A stretch of 64,000 nt of DNA, from the NCBI RefSeq assembly GCF_000203935.1, contig NC_008573.1, positions 62,001 to 126,000 on the forward strand, written 5' to 3'. The stretch is from Shewanella sp. ANA-3. Its GTDB lineage: Bacteria > Pseudomonadota > Gammaproteobacteria > Enterobacterales > Shewanellaceae. The notes beneath the pieces are model-generated. The model was given only the letters and a program-made list of their open reading frames with translations. It did not search any database and was not told the origin of the DNA. This document shows, one piece after another, positions 26,272 through 35,319 of the stretch; position 1 is the stretch's first letter, and each line of letters opens with the position of its first letter. Made by a program: the position numbers and the translations under genes.

Positions 26272-26994
26272 ATGGTTAACTACACCCTCTCGGCTAAATC
26301 AATAACTGATGCTACCCAAAGCGCTCAGTTTGATTTACTTATCAAAAATGTTCCCGTGCCGGAGATTAGGGAAATTTTGAAGCACGACGATCCCATTAAT
26401 GAACTTTACCGACTTGTTCGTAATGATGCTGCTCTCGCTGCGTTGTTCCTTCGTGTAGCAAATTCAGCTTCATTACCCGTCGTTAAAAACTTTGATGATT
26501 TAAAACGTGCAATCACCAAACTAGGAACGCTCAGAAGTGTCAATCTGATCATTACCTACATGCTAAGACAACTGTTGCCTAGCTCCGCTTATGACGTCAG
26601 TACACAACTCATAGACTATTCAATCGATACCGCCATCGCACTCGACAGCATTCAGCGCAAGCCCAGTTCGTATATCACAGGCATTGCGTTATTCGGTGGA
26701 GCTATGCTGGTAGCTGGTTACGCTGATCACATGGGTATTAATGTCACAATTGGTGAATGCACAGCACTCAACCTTGAACTACTTCCTGTGTTCATTCGAC
26801 ACTGGTCATTCCCTGAAGAAACACTGCAAGCAATTGAGCTGTATCTTGCCAATGATCATTCGAGTATCGCATTAGCGATTTCCGCTGTTGCCCATAAACA
26901 TCGGTTATCCCCCTTCCCTGGAGTAGATTCGAGCCTCCCTGAGAGACAGATTATAGAAGTTGTTTCCAGTATCAACGCTAATCTATTCTTTTAA
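26272..26994 (+). CDS. HDOD-domain protein
   Basis: This 240-residue protein matches the HDOD family, a degenerate relative of HD phosphohydrolases found in signalling proteins. The characteristic run is NVPVPEIREILKHDD, then LYRLVRNDAALAALFLRVAN and ITKLGTLRSVNLIITYML. No extra receiver, GGDEF or EAL domain is attached. It is the only plus-strand gene between traC and the cluster ending at 16004, so it splits the transfer region and is likely under separate control. Its signal and target are unknown. Confidence 0.8.
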   Translation: MVNYTLSAKSITDATQSAQFDLLIKNVPVPEIREILKHDDPINELYRLVRNDAALAALFLRVANSASLPVVKNFDDLKRAITKLGTLRSVNLIITYMLRQLLPSSAYDVSTQLIDYSIDTAIALDSIQRKPSSYITGIALFGGAMLVAGYADHMGINVTIGECTALNLELLPVFIRHWSFPEETLQAIELYLANDHSSIALAISAVAHKHRLSPFPGVDSSLPERQIIEVVSSINANLFF

Positions 26995-27024
26995 GTACTT
27001 TCGGGAGGCCTGCGAGCATCAGTC

Positions 27025-29709
27025 CTAAGATTCATTTTCGGCGTCGAATCGACGTCGCCATGTCCCGACTAGATCTTTTCCTTCCCTTTCAGCAATCATC
27101 TGGCAAGCGGTAAACATATCGACCCCCTTGTCTTTCATCATGATTTCAATCTGTTTTTTCTCGTCTGGAGCGGTAGAGTAAGTCAGTGCTTTAGCCCTTG
27201 GCAGATATAGCCTGCCTACAGATTTTGTTCCGCCACTGCATAACAGAACTTCACTGAAAAACGGCCTAACCGTCTTGATATTCCTCAGTAAAAGGTAATC
27301 CTGCTCAATGAACTTACCCTCTTTATTGAGTCGGGCCAGTTCCTCACCGTTTTGCATGAGGTAGAATAAGTGAGCCGAGTTACTGGCCATCGCGATACCC
27401 GCAGGCGATTCGTTGGCATCCTTCATCGATTGCGAAATACACACACCCAAGCTGTTGTACTTACGGAAACGACGCCAACCTGATTCGAGGAATTTTGCCA
27501 GAGTTTGAAGAACCTGACGGGTCTGCTCATCTACACCCTTGTTTTCCTTCAAGAACTCCCACGCTTCATCGAGAATAAAGGCTTTCACAATATGCAGTTG
27601 GTCATGCCTAAACATTTCCTGTTGAATACGTTGAATACACAGCATGATACACACTGCTTTGAGCTGGTCTGAACCGTTAAGTCCGTCAAGCTCTAGCACC
27701 ACTAAATCCTTCTCAAACTGAATGGGCGGCTTGTTAGGGTTGAACATCCAACTGTTTTGGCCACCGCGTAAGTAACACCAAGGAGTCAATTGGTCGCTGA
27801 TTTGCCGCACTTCTTCACGGGGATGTTTTGCACAAGCATCAGCGAAATCGTCAATACTGGTTTCCCTACCCTTCTCGTTCCACAGTTGCATGAGCAATAC
27901 TGACATTGCAGAGTATTGATAGCTGTTACAGTCTCCAAGTGGGAAAGCCATCAACTTCAGGACGTTCAACAGCATTTCACCTTGAGCGCCTAAATAGTTG
28001 TTAGCGTCACTATCTACAACGCCTTCATCAGTATCTTTTTGAGATTCGTCGATACTCTTAAAAGGACATAGGTTAAACGCAAATCGGTTGTCCGGCATAA
28101 CCTCAACGAACTGTCCTGCGTACAACTCTGTTGTTTTAACGTATGAGCGGCCTGAGTCGATGATGAACACGCGGCCACCATCAGGATCACCGTGGATATT
28201 ACCAAGTGCATCTGGATAACGGTTTTCTCCGGTTGAAAGTAGACCTTCAATCAAATAGTTAGCAGAGACCGACTTCCCAGCGCCAGAGGTTGCGGTTATA
28301 AAGATGTTGTAATTGGAGTCTGACTTTAATGGGTCAAAGGTGATTAACTGACCATCACGGGCAATGTATGTCAGCACAGGATGTCGCACTGCGTTCCCTG
28401 GCCACGATGCCACCATAGGAACGAAGAACTTGACCAAGTTACTCGGGAGAAAGTCAAAGCGTTCAATGAAACTACTGACTTCACTTGAGGTACACATTGG
28501 CAGACCATTTAGCCAAGTGAAACGGCCAATCAAGCTATCCACGCCAGCTGACCAACTAAAGCCTTCCATGCGCGTGATTAGTTTTTTAGTACTGTTCTTA
28601 ACTGACTTTAAAGTCGGTCCCCACATTTGAAAGTTTAAATGAAAGCGGCAATGCTGAGCCTTTTCGCGCTCTAGATAATGCTCGTAGTATTCAAAATCTT
28701 GCAGGCCGTATTTCAAAGACGAAATCCAACGAGCCCACGGGCCTTCACCTATCTGTTTAGCCATTAGGCGGCGCTTGGAGTAATCCTTAGCTACTTTCTT
28801 AGGGCTCATTTCAACCACGAGGTTGATCATGAAATTGCCGGGAATAGCGCCATCATCCCCTTTCAACCAATCGCCAGTCATTAAATGTAACGTGCCTTGG
28901 TAAATGGAATCTGGGAACTCTTTAATGCTCACACTTTGAATAAATCGTTTAGAACCATCTTCCGCTTTAATCGCCATGTAATCAGAACCATCGACTTTGA
29001 CCTCAGTGCCAGGTTCAAGTAACTGCGCACGGATGGGCTGAGAAGAACGGTAACAGCCTTGTCTGCCATCTACTTTAATTCCACGGCGCCAAACTGCATT
29101 CGGGGATGGGTTGTGGATCATCTGCAATCGGTTAATTAGGATCTCCGGTTGCATTTTGGTCGCTACACCAAAGATTTGTTGTAATGACGCTTCATGGTTG
29201 TTAGCCATATCGACAAAATCTTCGACTTCCTCTGTAGACGGCATGGCTTTCTTGATAGGCACCTTGATTGACGCCCATACCTCGAAGTTGCGAAGCGGTA
29301 CACCTTCCATATCTCGCGAAGGGATTGAGGTATCAGCAAGCGCTTTATAATAATCAACCATGTATTCGGTCATATTGTCATTATCAATGACCGTATCGAA
29401 CCGATTACGCTTGCCACGGCAATGTCGGTAATTGTCTAACACTGTTACTAAGTCGTCTGAAGCCACTAGCGAGAATTGCAGCACAGTCCCTTCTGGATAG
29501 ACTTTTTTGAAAATCGAATCCAGCGTGGAAATCGTACTCGCACCATAACCACCTGACGGTGGGCATAGCCACGTTACGCCAAGGTAACCCCCTTCTAGGA
29601 TGTAACCAAGATGTTCCCCTTCCTCACTCACAAATTCATCTAAGATTGGGATGATTGAGGAATATTTCTCAATGCCTAGACTATTTTTCCAGTTATTTAC
29701 AGTTGTCAT
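27025..29709 (-). CDS. traC: TraC, VirB4-family secretion ATPase
   Basis: This is the 894-residue ATPase of the F-type conjugative secretion system, acting at the inner-membrane base of the channel. Walker A TSGAGKS lies near residue 475 and Walker B FILDEAWEFL near 711. The N-terminal domain carries the usual TraC features, and the C-terminal half has the RecA-like fold (SQSMKDANESPAG, RNIKTVRPFFSE). Length agrees with the family. It is preceded by traV with a 12-base gap, so both are in one operon with the DsbC-like gene. Confidence 0.95.
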   Translation of the reverse strand: MTTVNNWKNSLGIEKYSSIIPILDEFVSEEGEHLGYILEGGYLGVTWLCPPSGGYGASTISTLDSIFKKVYPEGTVLQFSLVASDDLVTVLDNYRHCRGKRNRFDTVIDNDNMTEYMVDYYKALADTSIPSRDMEGVPLRNFEVWASIKVPIKKAMPSTEEVEDFVDMANNHEASLQQIFGVATKMQPEILINRLQMIHNPSPNAVWRRGIKVDGRQGCYRSSQPIRAQLLEPGTEVKVDGSDYMAIKAEDGSKRFIQSVSIKEFPDSIYQGTLHLMTGDWLKGDDGAIPGNFMINLVVEMSPKKVAKDYSKRRLMAKQIGEGPWARWISSLKYGLQDFEYYEHYLEREKAQHCRFHLNFQMWGPTLKSVKNSTKKLITRMEGFSWSAGVDSLIGRFTWLNGLPMCTSSEVSSFIERFDFLPSNLVKFFVPMVASWPGNAVRHPVLTYIARDGQLITFDPLKSDSNYNIFITATSGAGKSVSANYLIEGLLSTGENRYPDALGNIHGDPDGGRVFIIDSGRSYVKTTELYAGQFVEVMPDNRFAFNLCPFKSIDESQKDTDEGVVDSDANNYLGAQGEMLLNVLKLMAFPLGDCNSYQYSAMSVLLMQLWNEKGRETSIDDFADACAKHPREEVRQISDQLTPWCYLRGGQNSWMFNPNKPPIQFEKDLVVLELDGLNGSDQLKAVCIMLCIQRIQQEMFRHDQLHIVKAFILDEAWEFLKENKGVDEQTRQVLQTLAKFLESGWRRFRKYNSLGVCISQSMKDANESPAGIAMASNSAHLFYLMQNGEELARLNKEGKFIEQDYLLLRNIKTVRPFFSEVLLCSGGTKSVGRLYLPRAKALTYSTAPDEKKQIEIMMKDKGVDMFTACQMIAEREGKDLVGTWRRRFDAENES

Positions 29710-29721
29710 TTCGCACCCGTG

Positions 29722-30450
29722 TTAATTGCCGTTAGCGCGTAACGCTTCTTGAACAGCTTTTGGCGCTTGATCCAAAGTGGCCTTTGCCGCTTCTAGATCA
29801 GCATTGAAATTATTACGCCCAGGTTTACCTGTCTTAATGCCAACTCCGTTAATTTCGCTTGGGTTACCCCTTCGCTCTTCTTCAATGGATTGCTGACGAA
29901 TATAAAGCGGAGTGATTTGAGCAGGCATGTTGAATGCTTCACGGCCATAGGTGTATTTACGGGTTTCAATTTCGGTATAGACATAACCGACGTTCTGTAA
30001 ACGGCCTTTGTCGTCTTGCCATGGAGCAAATGCAACACGAAGCATTTTGGGCGCCTGCCGAACAGCGATAGGCTCTGGAGCGGGTAATGCACGGTTGTTA
30101 TCAGCCGTAAACATGTAAGCATTAGTGACTTCATTCAGGGTGATTGGTTGGCCGTTAGCGTCCAAGCCATAGCCGGCCATGGCGCCGGAGTTAGCCACTG
30201 ACTTTTTAGGTACTTTACAGTCTGGGCAATCTTCATCGCTTTCAGCTGCTCGCCGCGCTTTTTCTGCCTCAATGCCGCCAGGCGTATCAGCCAGTTTCAG
30301 AATTTCTCTAGTGGTGGTACAGGGTAATCCGCTGTTTTGAGTGTTTACACAAACCGTAGGCTCCTCACCCGTTTCGAACATCGATTGACATCCAAAAATA
30401 GTTGCCAAACTAACAGCGACCATGCTTAATTTTAATGCTCGAGTAATCAT
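29722..30450 (-). CDS. traV: TraV outer-membrane lipoprotein
   Basis: A lipoprotein signal (SMVAVSLATIFGC, lipobox IFGC) anchors this 242-residue protein in the outer membrane, where TraV links the TraB/TraK core of the secretion channel. The conserved CPDC pair (near residue 75-78) and the second half (APWQDDKGRLQNVGYVYTEI) fit SXT/IncA/C-type TraV. It shares one base with the stop of the DsbC-like gene and runs into traC. Confidence 0.85.
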   Translation of the reverse strand: MITRALKLSMVAVSLATIFGCQSMFETGEEPTVCVNTQNSGLPCTTTREILKLADTPGGIEAEKARRAAESDEDCPDCKVPKKSVANSGAMAGYGLDANGQPITLNEVTNAYMFTADNNRALPAPEPIAVRQAPKMLRVAFAPWQDDKGRLQNVGYVYTEIETRKYTYGREAFNMPAQITPLYIRQQSIEEERRGNPSEINGVGIKTGKPGRNNFNADLEAAKATLDQAPKAVQEALRANGN

Positions 30451-31277
30451 TATTTCTCCGTTTGGGAAATGAAATCAGTTAATGAATCGGGTAATCCGAC
30501 GTTGTGCAGTCCGTGTCCGTTAACGAAATAGGGTAAACGACGGATCTGTAGAAATTGAGTAACCCCAATCGTGGTGGATAGCTTTTTAATGTCGCAGTTT
30601 TCGAGGGTTTCCGGGGCTGTGGTGAAATCACTGTTAACTAGCAAACGTAGGGATTCACTTTGGTCTTTGGCGCACCACAGCTCCCTCGCTCTAATCGCAG
30701 CCTCTTTACCATTCACTAATGGGGTAAGCAGTAACGCGATTTGCTTACCTTTAATCGAAAGGAGCTTATTGAATAGGTCTGCGTTTAACTTCGATAAAGG
30801 GTCCACAAATACAACTAGATCGGGCTCTGTTTTTGCTAAATCACCAATGTAATATGCAGCCATATCCTTAACAGAAACCCCTAAGACCTTATCAATCTTG
30901 GCAAGCCATGCCGCCTTTGCGTTGGCTTCAGTTGCTATAGGTGAACGGTTCCAGCCATCGAATACCTCGCCGCCTTTAACGAGAATCCTGCCATCCGTGG
31001 AGGCGAGCACTTGAGTACCATCTCGAGAGACCATCATCACCATACCTTTCACGGGAAGCGCTTGAGACCATACGATGTCGTTTAACATCGAGAAAGCATT
31101 CTTGATAAGCTCCTTACCCTCACCTTCCGGCATTTTCTCTGGCTGTGTTTGTGCCTGCTTAGCTGATTTGTTTGCCTCTAACAAAGCATCTAAGCCACTG
31201 TTGGCCATAGCCAGCGGATGACACAAACCAAGCGATACTGCTAACGCAATTTGGGTTACCTTTTTATTGATACTCAT
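30450..31277 (-). CDS. DsbC-like protein lacking the catalytic CxxC
   Basis: This 275-residue periplasmic protein has a signal peptide ending MAMA and the full DsbC layout: an N-terminal dimerisation domain and a thioredoxin-like domain. Where DsbC has the CGYC active site after VFTD, this protein has VFVDPLSKLNADLF, with no cysteine. The second, structural cysteine pair is kept: LWCAKD and ENCDIKK match the WCAKD and CDV of DsbC. It may therefore act as a chaperone or scaffold rather than a disulfide isomerase. DsbC homologues are standard next to traC and traV in SXT/IncA/C transfer regions, and it heads this operon. Confidence 0.8.
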   Translation of the reverse strand: MSINKKVTQIALAVSLGLCHPLAMANSGLDALLEANKSAKQAQTQPEKMPEGEGKELIKNAFSMLNDIVWSQALPVKGMVMMVSRDGTQVLASTDGRILVKGGEVFDGWNRSPIATEANAKAAWLAKIDKVLGVSVKDMAAYYIGDLAKTEPDLVVFVDPLSKLNADLFNKLLSIKGKQIALLLTPLVNGKEAAIRARELWCAKDQSESLRLLVNSDFTTAPETLENCDIKKLSTTIGVTQFLQIRRLPYFVNGHGLHNVGLPDSLTDFISQTEK

Positions 31278-31555
31278 AGCGCTTACGATTTAAAAAGTGT
31301 GTTGCACATTTCAGCAGTTTTGCCTCCACAAGTCAATTTTCAAGTCATTTTTCGTGAATTTCTTGCGCAATAAAATTTGATTGGTATGATGCAGTCATTA
31401 TTAAAACAACTAGAACTTATAGCTAATAGCTAAAAGCTCACTCCAATAGCCCGCTCTTGCGGGCATTTTTTTGCTCCATTTCTAGAAATTTGCCTCAATT
31501 GGAAGCCGTGTAATGATGGTTTCAATTGAAGAGTTAGATTTTTGGAGTGAGTATC
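31278..31555. promoter_or_regulatory. Divergent control region between the tra operon and the nuclease gene
   Basis: No gene is seen here. On the plus strand GCCCGC-TCTT-GCGGGC followed by a T run (about 31449-31472) looks like a terminator or attenuator. The TTTTTGGAGTGAG before the nuclease start repeats the ribosome-binding cassette of the left-hand cluster. On the minus strand the same hairpin is followed by TTGGAGTGAG, the same order as in the left cluster but with no gene directly behind it. A weak TTGACT-N17-TGAAAT lies before the DsbC-like gene. Confidence 0.45.
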
Positions 31556-32818
31556 ATGAGTTCATTTGATTTTGATTTAGATGCGTTAAATTCTGCTATG
31601 AACGCATTTTTTGACCCTGCCAGCGTGAGCACGGTTACCATCACCTGCCAGCAAACCTCAAGCATCATCCCTGCAAGCCTGACGCATTTAGTCAAGCCTG
31701 GTTATGTGGACGGCAAACCACAATTCTTATCTGACACCGGTGAACTTATCGAAGGTGTTTACTCAGACATTCCAAACGATGTGTATCACTCATTAGATGC
31801 CATTAGCTCAAGTCAGGTTAAGTGCTATGCAGATAGCCCAATGAAATACGAACAAGCGTATATCAACGGTAAAGGTAAACAGTTCAGCGCCAAATCCCGC
31901 GAGTCCGGTGTTTTAAGCCACGAATTAACACTAGAGGGAGCCGATGTATTTAATGCTCGCAGATTTGCCCTGCTCGACTCAGAGCAATTCCCAGATGATC
32001 CAAAGTCATTAACCGAGCTTAAAGATGCCTGCACAGCCAACAAACTAACAACCAGCGGCACCATTGCTGAATTAATCAAACGCCTTGAGCAAGCCAACGC
32101 TCCGCAAAAACCGTTTGAGTCACGTCAATTGGAGTGGATCAAAGCGAACATTGGTGACGAGTGTTTTGCGTTATGTGATACAGAACTACAGTCAGCGGTG
32201 ACCTGTGCAGCAATCATTAAATTACTTCAGGATAATCAACATATCGCGATGAAGGCGCTTAAGCTGCCAGTGTCAAAGGAGATGTTTGATAGCGTTATAG
32301 GACTCAATCAAGCCATTGAACGCAACGCTCACGCGAACAAATTTTTAAATCGTAAAAACGGTATGGCGGAGGTCGCATTCTTTACAAGAGATCCTGAGAC
32401 CGGATTGATGCTTAAGTGCAAAGTGGATTGGTTAACAGCCGTTAAAAATTTCATTGTTCCTTGCGATTTGAAAACCACGCGCAGTGCTAACCCAGCGTTA
32501 GCGGCCTACCAGTTCGCAGACTTACGTTACGATTTGCAAGCTGTGTTTTACTTAAAAGTGATTAAGCCACATTTGAAAGAAACCGAGTATGCAGAGCGTC
32601 TATTCCCACTCATCACCGTTGAAACGGGTGATTGTGCAATTTGTGAAGTGTTTGAGCTTCACGATGATGATTGGGTTATCGCTGAGCAAGATCTGCCAAT
32701 CATTCTTCAGAATATGAAAAATAGCATTAAGAAAAACGAGTACCGAGGCTACACCGAACAAGGTAAGTCTGTTATCAAATTGGCAAGACGCAAATCTTCT
32801 CTGGCTGCAACTCGATAG
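31556..32818 (+). CDS. RecE-like PD-(D/E)xK exonuclease with inserted SAP domain
   Basis: This 420-residue protein resembles the exodeoxyribonuclease VIII (RecE, DUF3799) nuclease domain. It has GVYSDIPNDVYHSL and ISSSQVKCY near the start, SHELTLE (near 121), an acidic AEVAFF (near 270), KVDWL (near 293) and the D-x-K of CDLKTTRSANP (near 303). Residues about 145-180 (LTELKDACTANKLTTSGTIA) look like a SAP DNA-binding helix-loop-helix, which RecE does not have as far as I know. RecE enzymes degrade the 5' strand to give tails for annealing. No Bet/RecT partner is adjacent, though SSB lies 9 kb away. I start at the ATG at 31556 because TTGGAGTGAG then fits. Confidence 0.78.
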   Translation: MSSFDFDLDALNSAMNAFFDPASVSTVTITCQQTSSIIPASLTHLVKPGYVDGKPQFLSDTGELIEGVYSDIPNDVYHSLDAISSSQVKCYADSPMKYEQAYINGKGKQFSAKSRESGVLSHELTLEGADVFNARRFALLDSEQFPDDPKSLTELKDACTANKLTTSGTIAELIKRLEQANAPQKPFESRQLEWIKANIGDECFALCDTELQSAVTCAAIIKLLQDNQHIAMKALKLPVSKEMFDSVIGLNQAIERNAHANKFLNRKNGMAEVAFFTRDPETGLMLKCKVDWLTAVKNFIVPCDLKTTRSANPALAAYQFADLRYDLQAVFYLKVIKPHLKETEYAERLFPLITVETGDCAICEVFELHDDDWVIAEQDLPIILQNMKNSIKKNEYRGYTEQGKSVIKLARRKSSLAATR

Positions 32819-32832
32819 GGTGGTGAAGGAAT

Positions 32833-33180
32833 ATGAATCTGCAACTCAAAGCACTTAAGGCTATTTACGACAAAAAACCTCACTTGGTGGCCAAGTACAT
32901 CTCAGCAGGGCTCACGGGTAATCTATTGAACTTCAAAGATGGTGTTTTGCTGCGTGCGGCAATTACATCAAATCAGCCTGAGATTGCTAAGGCGATACTA
33001 AATGCCGGTGCAAACGGGTTTGTGCTAAAAGGGGAGGCTTATGCAGCAGCGTTTAAGCAAAACAATCCAGCATTGATTGAAATAATGCGGGACTGGGCGG
33101 AACGAAATCCGTCAGAGCTTAACACTATACCTGGGCTGGGCAGAAAACTCGGGCTTGATTCGGTGGAATCAGAGGTTTAA
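32833..33180 (+). CDS. Ankyrin-repeat-like small protein
   Basis: This 115-residue protein is made of short helix pairs in the ankyrin style (LVAKYISAGL, LLRAAITSNQPEIAKAILNAGA, AYAAAFKQNNPALIEIM). It starts 15 bases after the nuclease gene with AAGGA as ribosome binding site, so the two are likely co-transcribed and may interact. Its last codons overlap the first copy of the TGATTCGGTGGAATCA repeat. Confidence 0.6.
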   Translation: MNLQLKALKAIYDKKPHLVAKYISAGLTGNLLNFKDGVLLRAAITSNQPEIAKAILNAGANGFVLKGEAYAAAFKQNNPALIEIMRDWAERNPSELNTIPGLGRKLGLDSVESEV

Positions 33181-33239
33181 AAGTGAAAAATACAATTTAT
33201 TATCAGTAACTTATTCACAGTTTCAGCTGGTGCAGATAT
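33156..33239 (+). repeat. Composite repeat copy 1 (candidate ParB site)
   Basis: The 16-bp imperfect palindrome TGATTCGGTGGAATCA lies at 33156-33171, and TGGTGCAGATAT starts at 33228, about 56 bases later. The same two boxes with the same spacing recur at 34879, 35060 (inverted) and 45673. The first box overlaps the end of the ankyrin-like gene. Confidence 0.6.
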
Positions 33240-33298
33240 ATAGATTAAATCCAACATTGTAGACTTGAAAAGAATTTTAGGCTTCCTGAAATTGAAAA

Positions 33299-33325
33299 CC
33301 CCAGCTCAAGGCTGGGGCAAATTCT
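33299..33325 (+). terminator. Hairpin, probable terminator
   Basis: CCCCAGC (33299-33305) pairs with GCTGGGG (33311-33317), followed by CAAATTCTTT. It lies downstream of the nuclease and ankyrin genes. Confidence 0.5.
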
Positions 33326-33439
33326 TTAGGTCTTTACGCAAGGTCTTGGATATAATCCTTAGAGCCAGACGTCAACCTGATAAAAATTATATTTAATACT
33401 GACGCCGACGTCAACAACGAAGTTCGAGAGCAACGATAA

Positions 33440-34366
33440 ATGCCACATACAATTAGCTATAAGGAAATTATAGAAGATTTTATTACAGAAGAACGTCTAA
33501 GAAGTTATAAGGTCACGTTTAAAACTCAAAGCGATATTGAATTGCTCGGGGCTTACTTATGGAACACCCACGTTTGTTCTGCTATATACCCTTTGCTTAG
33601 TGCCACAGAAGTGGCGCTACGCAACGCAATTGACTCTGCACTAACTTCTTCGGATTTAGGTTACTTTTGGTGGAAGAAGAACAAACTCCATTTTAAAAGT
33701 TTCGACCCAGAACAGCCTGATAAGAATCCTCCATTTGAAGTCGAAGCTATCAGAAAAAACTTCTCTAAGGCTACAAAGCAAGTTCAACAAGACAAAAAGA
33801 AACGTTATAACATTGCCAATCCAACTCCGATGCATCAAGAGATAATAGCAAAAACTGAATTTTCCACATGGGAGTACATTCTTAGTAAAGAGTTCATGGG
33901 GCCAGGTTTGATTTGGCCAACTCACCTGGGTACCGTTTTCAAAGGAGAATGGAACACAACTAAGACCAAAGAGCTGCTAATCAATACAAAAGATCTAGTC
34001 AAAACCGTAAGAGAATTCCGAAACAGGGTTTCCCATCACGAACCCGTGTGGAAAAAATATGGTGTAGAGACTGAAATTGATGCTATCGAACATTTGCGCG
34101 ATAAAATAAGCAAAATTTTGCAACTTTTGGAATTAGTATCCCCGGAAAAAAAGCGTCTTCTGGAAAAGAACAAAATTATCGAGAGAGCTTACCGTGCATG
34201 TACATTGGGTGAATTGAGACGATTCCAACACAATATTGCTACACACAATGTAAAGTCTATTTCTAAACTTTGCCGATTAGTGCAAAGCGCACATGATGCT
34301 AACTCAGTCGAGAAGATTCAAGTCTATGAAATGGGAAAAATTAGTTTTTTGATTCACCCAAACTAG
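33440..34366 (+). CDS. Abi_2-like abortive infection protein with HEPN RNase motif
   Basis: This 308-residue protein resembles the Abi_2/AbiD-AbiF group. The N-terminal RLRSYKVTF, then LGAYLWNTHVCSAIYPLLSA and TEVALRNAI are typical. REFRNRVSHHEP (near residue 193-204) contains R-N-x-x-x-H, the catalytic motif of HEPN ribonucleases. Such proteins stop phage growth by cleaving RNA after infection. It is a single gene with no obvious antitoxin beside it, followed by a TnpB remnant, so it may be recently acquired cargo. Confidence 0.7.
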   Translation: MPHTISYKEIIEDFITEERLRSYKVTFKTQSDIELLGAYLWNTHVCSAIYPLLSATEVALRNAIDSALTSSDLGYFWWKKNKLHFKSFDPEQPDKNPPFEVEAIRKNFSKATKQVQQDKKKRYNIANPTPMHQEIIAKTEFSTWEYILSKEFMGPGLIWPTHLGTVFKGEWNTTKTKELLINTKDLVKTVREFRNRVSHHEPVWKKYGVETEIDAIEHLRDKISKILQLLELVSPEKKRLLEKNKIIERAYRACTLGELRRFQHNIATHNVKSISKLCRLVQSAHDANSVEKIQVYEMGKISFLIHPN

Positions 34367-34444
34367 GGTGTCAAAGCAATTCACCCCAAAATCCGCAAAC
34401 GTCGAAAGAACGAATTACACAAATAAAATCGGAAGCTAGTCGAT

Positions 34445-34744
34445 AGCAATGCGGTCATCTTCGTTGGTAACGTCAATTCCCTTTCGATGTTCAAAACCAA
34501 GCTGGCCAAATCAGCGTTGGATGCAGGCAGGTGGATGTTGAAAACAATGATGGAATACAAATGCGCTCACGCAGGTGTTGTTTTTGAAGAGGTCAACGAA
34601 AGTTACACAACCCAAACTTGTTCGTGCTGTAGGGAAATCCCCGCAAGTAGTCCGAAACAGCCAAGAACATGCTTACTGTCGGGTATAATCGTCTAGCGGT
34701 AGGAATGCCCGCCCTAAAAGGCGGAGAGGATACCAACAATAACA
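34445..34744 (+). pseudogene. Remnant of an IS200/IS605-type TnpB
   Basis: Reading from 34445 gives S-N-A-V-I-F-V-G-N-V-N-S-L-S, then MFKTKLAKSALDAGRWMLKT and VVFEEVNESYTTQTCSCC, the typical C-terminal TnpB region up to its first zinc-finger pair. The second zinc pair and the last RuvC aspartate are deleted. In another frame the usual end (YNRLAVGMPALKGGEDTNN) follows at about 34687-34743. The N-terminal two thirds are missing. It is a fossil of an element different from the one at 45846-47474. Confidence 0.8.
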
Positions 34745-34878
34745 CACCATAATTTACGGAATTGAATAACAAACTCTCATCTCAATAATCCACATAGGGT
34801 ACATCACCCATTACAGCGCAATCATTTGAAGTAAGTTCCTGTAAAGTATGTAAGCGCTAGACAGTATTAATCTGTGCT

Positions 34879-35060
34879 TGATTCGGTGGAATCACGGGCT
34901 TAATAATCGAAAATTTTCTTTATCTTCAACATTTTACCATTAAAAATGCTTGGTGCAGATATTTTCGTTCCATCTAAAAGCAGCACCAAGCTATAACCTC
35001 GTTAAATTATTGTTTTTATGCTAAAAAACTCAGAATTTAACGCTTGATTCCACCGAATCA
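34879..35060. repeat. Inverted pair of composite repeats, candidate parS centromere
   Basis: TGATTCGGTGGAATCA at 34879-34894 and its reverse complement at 35045-35060 mark the ends. Each is followed inwards, after 54-56 bases, by TTGGTGC (34950-34956 and, inverted, 34984-34990). The whole forms a 182-bp inverted structure with AT-rich spacers. It lies 260 bases downstream of parB, the position of parS in P1-type partition systems, which also use two kinds of box with a bendable spacer. The parS assignment is inference. No gene is seen in the 350 bases from 34750 to 35099. Confidence 0.55.
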
Positions 35061-35064
35061 CTCC

Positions 35065-35095
35065 ATAAAAAAACCAGCATCTCTGCTGGCTTTAC
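35065..35095. terminator. Rho-independent terminator
   Basis: CCAGCA (35074-35079) pairs with TGCTGG (35084-35089), with seven A on one side and TTT on the other. It ends the minus-strand unit containing the 48-residue gene and perhaps parAB. Confidence 0.7.
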
Positions 35096-35099
35096 TTTC

Positions 35100-35246
35100 T
35101 TAATTGGCTGTTTGTCTCATTTTCGCGCTACAACGATTTAGTTCTTCCAGTTCATAGAACTTCATTGCAGGAAGTCTGAATGGTAGTTTATTGGTAATCG
35201 CGTTGTTTAAGGCCGTGGCTAGTGTTAACATCACTTCTGCTGACAT
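35100..35246 (-). CDS. Small hypothetical protein (48 aa)
   Basis: An ATG at 35244-35246 with a perfect GGAG ribosome binding site seven bases upstream opens a 48-codon frame (MSAEVMLTLATALNNAI at the N-terminus). It ends immediately before a terminator. It is the last gene in line after parA and parB, 73 bases from parB. No family is recognised. Good translation signals and a terminator make it likely to be real. Confidence 0.6.
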   Translation of the reverse strand: MSAEVMLTLATALNNAITNKLPFRLPAMKFYELEELNRCSAKMRQTAN

Positions 35247-35319
35247 AAATACTCCGAATAAGTATGTTTGTTAGTGCATGACAGGTCAGGCTTGGCGGTC
35301 GGCCTGTCAGTTTCTTTTA

